A stretch of 64,000 bases of DNA from Plutella xylostella (lineage: Eukaryota > Arthropoda > Insecta > Lepidoptera > Plutellidae): contig NC_063992.1 in the NCBI RefSeq assembly GCF_932276165.1, positions 10,612,001-10,676,000 of the forward strand. Reading direction: 5' to 3'. The notes beneath the pieces were generated by a model, which was not told the origin of the DNA, did not search any database, and saw only the letters and a list, made by a program, of their open reading frames with translations. The translations under genes and the position numbers were made by a program. Below are positions 24,048 to 49,000 of the stretch, piece by piece (the first letter of the stretch is position 1; the number at the start of each line of letters is the position of its first letter).

Positions 24048-24770
24048 ACTATCAGGGTGTCCACTCAGAATCCAACAAAAAATTCCCTGACTTTTCCCTG
24101 ACCATTTCAGAAATTTTCCCTGACCAGAGATCAAAATAAACAAAGTTTGATTTAAAAGTTTTTAGTGAAGTAAATATTAAGCCGAAAGAGACGAGAGTGA
24201 CTCAGGCAGATTATTTGGAAAAACATGAAATTCTAAAAAAAAAAAAGATTTTTCACACAAACTTTGCTAGACAGGTGAAGTAATGAAGTTATATGAGGAA
24301 AAAACGCGAATTTCAAAAACACGTAGAAAGAAAGTTGTTAAGAGTGATCTCCTGAGTCACCCTATTTCGGCTATGTCTAAAAGCAATGATAAATAAGTAC
24401 CAACTTAAATTTTTGTACAACAAAGTTTGAATACTTTTATTTTGCCATAACGTGTAATTCTTTTATGTATATGCAAAATTGAGAAATAGATGTATATATT
24501 TTTTCTATTTTCAAAATGTCATTTTACTTTTGAAAAACGTCATTTAAACTTTGGAAATTCAAGCTAGATACACTAGCTATTATTGCAAAAGACGTTAGTT
24601 AGACCTAGTTAATTTTATTTAAGCACTATTATTGATGGTAGGATTAGTACAGGGTGCTTTGAAGAAATACGCCTCCTCATATATTTTTTTCAAATGAGAG
24701 TTTGGAAGCAGGTAGATAAAATAAACTTTTTAATTTGTGTATAAAACTTGTACTAGCACCTTGTAAAGTA

Positions 24771-26189
24771 CAGTATTGTGCAAATTAATGTGAACACGAG
24801 TGAAAATTTGAAAAAAATACATTTATTAGTTATAGGTATAATTAAAAAAACAGACTTATATTAATACATTTTAATAGAAAAAGTGTCCTCCCTGGCTTTT
24901 ATAACTTCTTCAACACAATTTGGCATAGAACCGACATGATTTTAGGGGCCGTCCATTAATCACGTGAGGTCGTTTTTCTAATTTTTTGACCCCCCCCCCC
25001 CCTCCCCCCTGGTGATATTTGGTGAGGTTTGGGACCAAGACCCCCTCCCCCCCTTGGATCACTTGTATTTTTTTGGAGTCTATGTAAAGGCTATTTTTGA
25101 CTAGAAAAAATATAACGAAAATTGCGTTTTGAATTGAAACGCAACGGCGGGCGAATCAATCAAGGTAATACTACAAATCGTTCAAATTTTTGCGTCGTTC
25201 AAGATTTCGGTTTAGAAATACCTAGCGCTTTTTGGCAAAAAATTAATACACGTGATATCTAACGAGACCCCCCCCTCCCCCCACGTGATGTTTCGTGAGG
25301 TTTTCCGTACCCCCTCCCCCCCCTTTTGAGCCTCACGTGATTAATGGACGGCCCCTTAACAGTTTTCTGATATTTACTGGTCTAAAAAACTTGTATGGAT
25401 TACAGCCTCAATCATTTTAGTTTTTCTTGTGCAATCTATTTTACGAAGTCTAACTTTCACGATGGGCCGATGGCCCATTTATTTTCATTGGGATTAAATG
25501 CCGGTGAGTTCTCTGGCCATACAAAGGCATGATATCTTGTTGTCCTTGAAATATTTAAGCATAATCTTAGACATGTGGCGTGGAGCCGAATTTTGTTGAA
25601 AAACTTATTCACCGTTATCATCAAATTTTCTTAGTTCAACGTCTAATCTGCGTTCTAGCAAGTCACTGTATTTAAGCGAGTACATCATCCCTTCGATGGG
25701 CACAGGTCATCCGGTACCTATATAAGAAAAACAGCCCCAAACTAAGAAAAGTTGATGCTAACGGTCAATAAGTTTTTCAACAAAATTCGGCTCCATGCCA
25801 CGTGTCTGGAATATGCTTAAATATTTCAAGGACAACAAGATATCATGCCTTTGGATGGCCAGAGAACTCACCGGCACTTAATCCCATTGAAAATAAGTGG
25901 GCCATAGTGAAAATTAGACTTCTTAAAACGGATTGCACAAGAAAAACTAAAATGATTGTGGCAGTAATTCATACAAGTTTTTTAGACCTGTAAATATCAG
26001 AGAAAACTGTTAAAACCTTGTCGATTCTATGCCAAAACGTTTTGAAGAAGTTATAAAAGCCAAGGAAGACACATTTTCTATTAAAACAACTTAAATTGTA
26101 TTAATATATCTCTGTTTTTTTTAATTCTAGAACTAATAAATGTTTTTTTTTAATTTTCACTTGTGTTCACATTAATTTGCACAATACTG
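24771..26189 (+). mobile_element. Fold-back Tc1/mariner-like element (long inverted arms, TA target site)
   Basis: The ends are CAGTATTGTGCAAATTAATG and its complement, each flanked by TA (24769-24770 and 26190-26191). The whole left half (24771 to about 25617, less the nested MITE) is an inverted copy of the right half (about 25755-26189), leaving a loop of about 140 bp. Each arm encodes the same decayed C-terminus of a Tc1 transposase: WPENSPALNPIENKWAIVK at 25852-25910 on plus, and its counterpart on minus near 25470-25530. A transcript would fold into a hairpin of roughly 430 bp. The transposase is broken in both arms, so the element is not autonomous. Confidence 0.85.
24945..25355. mobile_element. 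Harbinger-type MITE nested in the Tc1-like fold-back, TTA duplication
   Basis: The TIRs are GGGGCCGTCCATTAATCACG and its complement, ending CCCC at 25355. The flanking TTA at 24942-24944 and 25356-25358 is a 3-bp target duplication. The uninterrupted other arm of the host fold-back shows the empty site with a single TTA, which confirms insertion and its exact borders. C-rich runs occur just inside both ends (near 24995-25010 and 25265-25320). There is no coding capacity. Confidence 0.85.
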
Positions 26190-26806
26190 TAATGTTAGGA
26201 CCTTCAAAACCGAAATAACTCGAGTAAAGCGTGTTAAGCTTTATAAATACCGTAATTATTTTAAATAAAACAAAACCAAAATCAAATATTTTCGTATGGT
26301 CGCGACGCTTTAAAAATATCATTAGGTGCCGCGTAGGAATTGCTTCTGCATGCGCTCCCGCTGCCGTAGCAAATGATGAGAATTGGTGAGTGAAATGAGC
26401 ACCGATACAGCGCGTCTGCACCAACACGTTATGTGGGGACTTATTTTTCATCACGAACTCTTAAAACAAAAGTTGTTCAGAATGGCAAGCTGAGTCACAC
26501 TCTTTTGAAAGAAATTTAATTAAAGGAACATCATTTTACTATTGAACAAACTATTAACTGACTCTGGAATCTGGTTTACGAGATTTTATTTTATGACTTA
26601 CGTATTTTACGTTTAAAATAGAAGAAGAAAAATAATAATGAGTAAAGGAAAGAACTACAATTTTGCAAAAATATATGCATTACTAGTCATTTTCCCTGAC
26701 TTTCCAGGTGACCCATCAATTTCCCTGACTTTCCATGACCATCTTGAGCTTCCCTGACTTTTCCCTGACTATCCCTGACTTTCCAGAAAGTGGACACCCT
26801 GACTAT

Positions 26807-27576
26807 AAAATATGCACCCTCTATAAAGGCTTGGGCACACCAGATAGCCATTTATAATTCAAAAAACTATCTAGACACTATATTATCCATTGGAAAGAAA
26901 ATGTTTTACATAAGCAAGGCCTGCCTATGTTATTTAACTGTTATTATTATTATTATAGGTTTTCAATTCTAAATGACAAAGGTTTCATTTATATGTTTAC
27001 ATATTATTTATATATTCTTGCACTGATATTGGATATTATAACTAGGCACTAAATAATATTTTTGTGTTCTGAGTACATAAAATTTTCATTATCATAAAAG
27101 ATATTTTTCTTTGTTATTTTGTTGAGTCAGCTAAATCAATATTTATTGAATAGTTTAGCAAGTCATCTTCTACACTCTACATTTATATTCTTTACATTTA
27201 AAGTATAGCGGGACGGTTCTATCACCTTGGTGCATGGACACAAAAGCAGAAATGTTACAATGATATGTTTAAAATGCACCTTCACACTTCAAATTATATT
27301 TGATTCAACATTGCTTAACTGAAACTAACATCTGTAGATACAAGTTCAATTTTAGATATGCAAGACTGGTAAAAACTTATAATGTCATTGTAGAGAATGG
27401 TAATGAGGTCACCAGAAATAAACTTAGAGTGAGACATCTCAGAGGAATATTGGCAATCACATACAAATTTGAACACAACAAAATGACCAATAGTAGGAAG
27501 CATATAACAATGATTGTGCTGGAAAGACTTTGTGAAGGAGACCTGTATCATTGATGTGTGCAATTTATGGGCAATG
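26807..27576. other. AT-rich 3' flank of the 173-aa gene
   Basis: This is downstream, on the minus strand, of the stop at 27577. A minus-strand AATAAA (TTTATT on plus, near 27132-27137) could be its polyadenylation signal. Short frames at 27300-27554 (+) and 27315-27563 (-) have no domain and lie in this probable 3' UTR. Confidence 0.4.
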
Positions 27577-28098
27577 TTACGTCTGCAGCCAGTGGAACAT
27601 GAGGCTGTGCACGGTCTGGTAGTCCAGCTCCGCGTTGGGGGAGCTCAGGAAGTCCTTGAGGCTGATGGAGACGTTCCCCGCGCAGGCCTCCTTGAGCTCT
27701 GCGGCGGAGTGCGCCGAGTTGTCGTCGGACGCGCAGTCGGAGGAGCCGGGGCCCGTCTCCCGCCACTTGTCGTCGTACGTCAGGTCGCACAGTGTCGGCG
27801 GCTCGTCACAATCACTAAACTCCTCCTCCAACATCAAGGTATGCGACTTGGACCTCATGTGATCACTGTCGCCCGAATCACGACTCCCGCTCTCATTCTG
27901 TCTCCGCGCATTCTTCAAGGCTCGGTAACGCCTCGATCTCTCGCGCTGCAGCCTCCTTTTCCTCTCGTCGGCCTTCTCGAGTTCCTCCGTTGTCTTTTTC
28001 AATGAGTTCTTACCAAAAAAATATCTCATGAAAGATTCATCACAGTTCCTTTTAGATAAATAGCTCGCCATCAACTTGTAATAGTACTGATTATCCAT
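27577..28098 (-). CDS. Hypothetical 173-aa protein, single exon
   Basis: The frame runs from ATG at 28098 to the stop at 27577. I do not recognise the family. Residues 1-30 are Tyr/Ser/Lys rich (MDNQYYYKLMASYL). Residues 34-68 form a strongly charged helix likely to be a short coiled coil or nucleic-acid-binding basic segment (KKTTEELEKADERKRRLQRE and onward). The middle is acidic and Ser/Asp rich with RDSGDSDH and SSDCASDDNSAHS, probably disordered. The end, VSISLKDFLSSPNAELDYQT, looks ordered. GC-rich composition inside AT-rich flanks and a clean ATG support a real gene. No membrane span or signal peptide is visible. It lies downstream of SID-1 on the same strand, about 0.9 kb away, so it has its own promoter. 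Confidence 0.65.
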   Translation of the reverse strand: MDNQYYYKLMASYLSKRNCDESFMRYFFGKNSLKKTTEELEKADERKRRLQRERSRRYRALKNARRQNESGSRDSGDSDHMRSKSHTLMLEEEFSDCDEPPTLCDLTYDDKWRETGPGSSDCASDDNSAHSAAELKEACAGNVSISLKDFLSSPNAELDYQTVHSLMFHWLQT

Positions 28099-28383
28099 CG
28101 TTTCTGTTTGATTAAGACGATATTATTCAAAAAGCAAGTAAAACATCAAAGAAATTCTGGAAATTGCGAAATAAAACAAAAAATAATGAGAACGCGACAT
28201 TTGCTGACGTGACGTCATTGACACATGTTGACAATGACAGTCCACAGAACAAATATTATTGGGAATGAGATGAATACTCGGAATACTGATTCTAAGCATT
28301 TGATGAAAAGCAAGACGGATGCAGATCCTAATTTAAGGGCTTCTATGCACTGTCGGATTAGCCGCAATGCGGACAGCCATTAA

Positions 28384-28662
28384 AGCTGGGTCCAGACATG
28401 TATCCTTTGCGCGATCCTATCACCGTACCGTATCTGCGTATTGTATCAAGTTTTGGACGCCTCCGATTTGCTCTGTATCCGTATCTTCACTCTTTTGATG
28501 ATCGGGCAACAATCGGGAAAAACTGATATAACAGCGTATCGTGATCGCGTATCATTAACCGTCCACATATGCGATCATGATACGAGTACGATACGGTACG
28601 GATACGGTATCGATACGGATCGGGCAAATGAATGATCAGAATGATACAACGTAGACCGGGCT
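28384..28662. mobile_element. MITE (279 bp) with TAA target duplication and many GATACG subterminal repeats
   Basis: The ends AGCTGGGTC and GACCGGGCT are imperfect inverted repeats, flanked by TAA at 28381-28383 and 28663-28665. The interior is packed with GATACG/CGTATC words in both orientations (for example ACGATACGGTACGGATACGG near 28587-28607). The 3-bp TWA duplication suggests a Harbinger-type non-autonomous element. It lies between the 173-aa gene and the SID-1 stop, so it may affect the promoter of the former. Confidence 0.65.
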
Positions 28663-28976
28663 TAATTTAATCTCGTTGACCGAGCAATGAAGTGGATGGT
28701 GGCATTTATGTCGCCAAAGTTCTTGTAACGTTAATGTTGCAAATGCAGCATTATTTCCTGTTCCAACTGTGATCCCATTATGGATAACGAATACACTTAA
28801 TATACAATAAATCCTCGATTACAAAGTACAATGTACTCTTCTATGCTAGATTTTTAAATATGGTGGTACAATGTGGTTAGAAAATAAAACCTTAATTTTC
28901 TGTTGTAAAAAATATATTTAATTTTCATAGTTTCACCTACCTAACCTAACACAAAATCATCTTAATTAATACCCTC

Positions 28977-45218
<16,242 letters not shown>

Positions 45219-45956
45219 TCACACATCAATTTAATGTTTAACGGAACATCACACTACAAATACACACGTAAATAAACAGAGCCGTATGTAATTGTGTATA
45301 AAACGGTAAGCATTTTAGGCACACATCATGCAATCTACATGTTCATTCAATAACCGATAGGTGAATATATGAAGTAACTCTTTAACTTTTTATATCTTAT
45401 CTATGTGTGTTATCTTTATTCCCAGTAGAAGTGGACACAGTGCTATGGCTATCAGGTATTTCCAGGTAAATTTAGGATTACCATGTAATAAGCAAGAGAC
45501 TATAGGATTATAGTTTTAAAATATTTAAGTTTCACCACATATAACTTCTTGAAAGGTGCAATGTGAGAATCACAAAAATAAAGATTAGATAAGTTTAAAA
45601 ATGCTGACCAAATATGAGGTGGAGTAGATAAGACTAATAAACCGTTGGCTTGTCTAAAACGTGTTTTAAATTTGGGTCATTTATCTACAAACAAATGCAT
45701 ACAATTATAAATAACCTTGAACATCAAAATACAACAACATGGACAACTATATCATTCTAAATAAAATAACTATATCATTCTAAATAAAATATAAACTCAT
45801 GCAAACCAAACTTTTGACTCATTTGACCTTTTGTATGGATTTGTCATAATAATGTGATCCACACTCATTTCGTTAGTAACTCTTGCTAAATCTAATCTAA
45901 GGAAAGGTACAGGAAAACACGGCAAGAAAAGCCAAAAGGGGTGTGTGAGAAAATAA
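45219..45956. other. Intergenic region between SPTLC2 3' end and SID-1 start
   Basis: About 740 bp holding the SID-1 promoter and 5' UTR (minus strand) and the end of the SPTLC2 transcript. AT-rich, with a direct repeat AACTATATCATTCTAAATAA near 45745-45790. No further gene is seen. Confidence 0.5.
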
Positions 45957-45962
45957 TTTATT
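45957..45962 (-). terminator. Polyadenylation signal of SPTLC2
   Basis: AATAAA on the minus strand (TTTATT on plus), 42 nt past the stop codon of the SPTLC2 gene, in the right position and strand. Confidence 0.6.
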
Positions 45963-46003
45963 GACATGTAAGTATATCTAGTATACTGGAGGTACTTCGG
46001 TGG

Positions 46004-49000
46004 TTATTCGTGCGATTGCTGAACCGTTTTGGATGCGGCCGTGCGTGCGTAGCGCAGACCCAGCTCGTCGGCGATGTCATCGATGGCGTCGAGGCACTGG
46101 TCGAGTTGCGCGCGGGTGTGCGCGGCTGACAGACAGAATCTGAGGGAAGGAAAGATTTTTTTTAGTGAGGCATGATAAGATCAAGCAACTTGCTTTTCTA
46201 AACTACGTGATATGTTTATAGTGACCTGTAGCTCTCGACAACTCGGTCATTAAGTACAGGCACTATACCGACAGCCATACATGAGTCTGACATCAGGAAT
46301 CCATGGAGCAGTGGATCTAGCTAATGGTCACACAATTCTACTAAGTTTGGATGATAGATTAGCTATGGCATAGAGGACAAATGAATATCCCAATTAATAA
46401 CGATCTTTACCGTATTGTAAAGCAAGGAACCCACATTGTTTAGTCAATTGCTCTACAGCTTCACACCTGGATCTAAAGCTTGCAGAATGAACAAATAAAT
46501 GAATGAACGAAGATTCTCACCGTATCCGCGCCTTATTAAGCGGTGTAGCGGGAAACCCCACTCCCACAGTGGCCAGCGATCGCTCAGTGAGGCGCTCCAC
46601 TGTACACACCATCTTGCTGAACGTGTAGACCAGCATTGATACCACAGCTCAATGATACAGAGGATATAGCACAATGAATTAACTATTTCATCATTAGCTC
46701 TCCAATAAATTAATGGACTAAACTTACCGTATCCACGCCGTAATAAGCTATGCAGTTGGAAAGCCACCCGTTACTATGCACTGTGCTATAACAGTGAACA
46801 AACAAATGAATGAATGAAACTTACCGTATCCGCGCCTTATTAAGCGGTGTAGCGGGGAACCCCACACCCACAGTGGCCAGCGATCGTTCAGTCAGGCGCT
46901 CGACCGTACACACCATCTTGCTGAACGTGTAGACCAGCATGGGAACCACGGGAGAGTCGTCGTGGCCGAAGGTAAGGATGCCCATTGAGCGGAGCCTGCG
47001 AAAGAAGAAGACATTGGTTTAGAACTAGATAAGTGATGCTAAAATTGGATTGTAAATATAATTATGCTGATTGGTTAGAAATTAGAAAAATAAAATATTT
47101 TCTTCTCAGCATACTAGTGTCATTGGTTAGTGCTGTGGAAAATAGCTTTGATCACATGTAGAACCAGCTGCCATTAATACTTTCCAAAGTATTTGTCACA
47201 ACTCACAACACACCACTGGCCTGATCAGAGCCTTTTAAATGAAGGTGTGCCACCAACTTCGCATCGTTGAGCTCAGTCACTATATGACGAAAAACTAATT
47301 TTCGGAGCGCTGCTGCGCGAGCCACGCCTCTATCTCGTTGTAGTAAACGTGCCATTTCATATTCATTCGTTTTTCGACAGTTGTAGAGTAACCTCCCGGT
47401 ATCTGCGAAGCTTCCGTAGTCGAGCGGGCCTCAGTGATCGTAATTGATCACTGAGGTTAAGCAATAACTGGCACGGTCAGCCATTGGATGGGTGACCGTG
47501 CCAGTTATTGCAATATAAATAATAAATAAATAAGTAAGCCGTGGGTCCCGGTTTCTGCTTCGGCGTGACGGCGGACGTGATGGGTCGTGAAGTCGTGATG
47601 ATCTGCTTGTGAGTGAGACGCACGTGACTCACCTCTGCCGGAAGTGCCTAGTGTTATCCCGGAGAGTAGCCACGCGGGCGCGGCCGGGCGGCGTGTCCAG
47701 CGCTCGCATGGAAGTCAAGATCTGCGCGGCGACGGCGGGCGCCATGCTGTGCGCGTAGCATGGAGCTCAGTACCTCGAGTGAGTCGCACGTGACTCACCT
47801 CTGCCGGAAGTGCCTAGTATTCTCCCGGAGAGTAGCCACGCGGGCGCGGCCGGGCGGCGTGTCCAGCGCTCGCATGGAGGTCAAGATCTGCGCGGCGACG
47901 GCGGGCGCCATGTTGTGCGCGTAGCATGGAGCTCAGTACCTCGAGTGAGACGCACGTGACTCACCTCTGCCGGAAGTGCCTAGTGTTGTCCCGGAGGGTA
48001 GCGACGCGGGCGCGGCCGGGCGGCGTGTCCAGCGCTCGCATGGACGTCAGGATCTGCGCGGCGACGGCGGGCGCCATGCTGTGCGCGTAGCCGTGCGCGT
48101 GCCCGTGCGCGCGCAGCCAGGAGGTTAGGCGGTGGGAGCCTGAGGAGGAGATAGATTGGGATAAGTATACATACATACATAATATTCGCAGGACTGTAAT
48201 CCCTGAAGGGGTAGTCAGGGGTGACTCGCAAGCGGCAGTATAACCGTTCTGACCCCTTAGCATGAATTTTCATCGTGAACGTGAAGTAAAATTACTCGAT
48301 CAATTTTGTAGGCAAATTTTGTTCCTACTGCCGACCGCAAGGGGCGCTGTTCATATTTTCATACAAAATTACTCGATGAATTTTGAAGGGGTCTGAATCG
48401 TTTGCTGCAACATGAAATAGACACAAATTTACGATTATATTTATGGACCTCCTGTCTCCGTCCCGTTTATGTAGTGCGCCTCGTACAGGTACAGTTATAC
48501 TAAACGTGACTATCTTGCTGGCCTTCTTAACCAACCTTGATACTCTCGTAATAAGCCACTTATGTAAACAATAAACAGAAGCGGCCCCAACAAAACTCCT
48601 TGCGGTACACCTCATCAAACACTTATCAAACTCACCAGCAATATACCCGCCGGCGGCTCCAAAGCTCTTAGTGAACGTTCCCATGAGTATATCCACGTCT
48701 CTGGCGTCCACGCCCCAGTAATCAGTAACCCCCCGCCCCCGCGGCCCCATGGCCCCTATCGAATGCGCCTCGTCCAAGTATAAGTACAAGTTGTACTTCT
48801 TCTTGAGCGCCATGATGGCCGGGAGCGGCACTATTGAACCCTCCATGCTGTATATGCCTTCTACTACCTGGAAATGGGAGATGTTAGGTATTATAAAAAT
48901 GTTTATTGTGGTGGAAGTGAAAGTGACACCATGTAGGTAATTTAAAATGTTTTGATGATTTATCAGAAAGATTATGAAATAGATGCCATGTCGTGCAGAC

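Larger units (their letters stand above)
24053..26801. mobile_element. Unclassified DNA transposon (2749 bp), TIR CAGGGTGTCCACT, 5-bp target duplication ACTAT
   Basis: The left end is CAGGGTGTCCACT and the right end is its complement AGTGGACACCCTG. The flanks are ACTAT at 24048-24052 and ACTAT at 26802-26806, a 5-bp target-site duplication. Subterminal regions contain many direct copies of TTTCCCTGACTTTCC-like text: at least three on the left (24090-24125) and about six on the right (26690-26785). The interior is occupied by a nested Tc1-like element. No transposase of its own is visible, so it is non-autonomous. The 5-bp duplication with this TIR does not match a superfamily I can name with confidence. 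Confidence 0.8.

Noticed and set aside
25802..25993. Host gene encoding a 63-aa protein
   Set aside because: It is the decayed C-terminus of a Tc1 transposase (WPENSPALNPIENKW) in the fold-back element.
46453..46767. Separate minus-strand gene of 104 codons
   Set aside because: It overlaps the partial SPTLC2 exon copy in a different frame and has no domain; only the exon-derived frame is meaningful.
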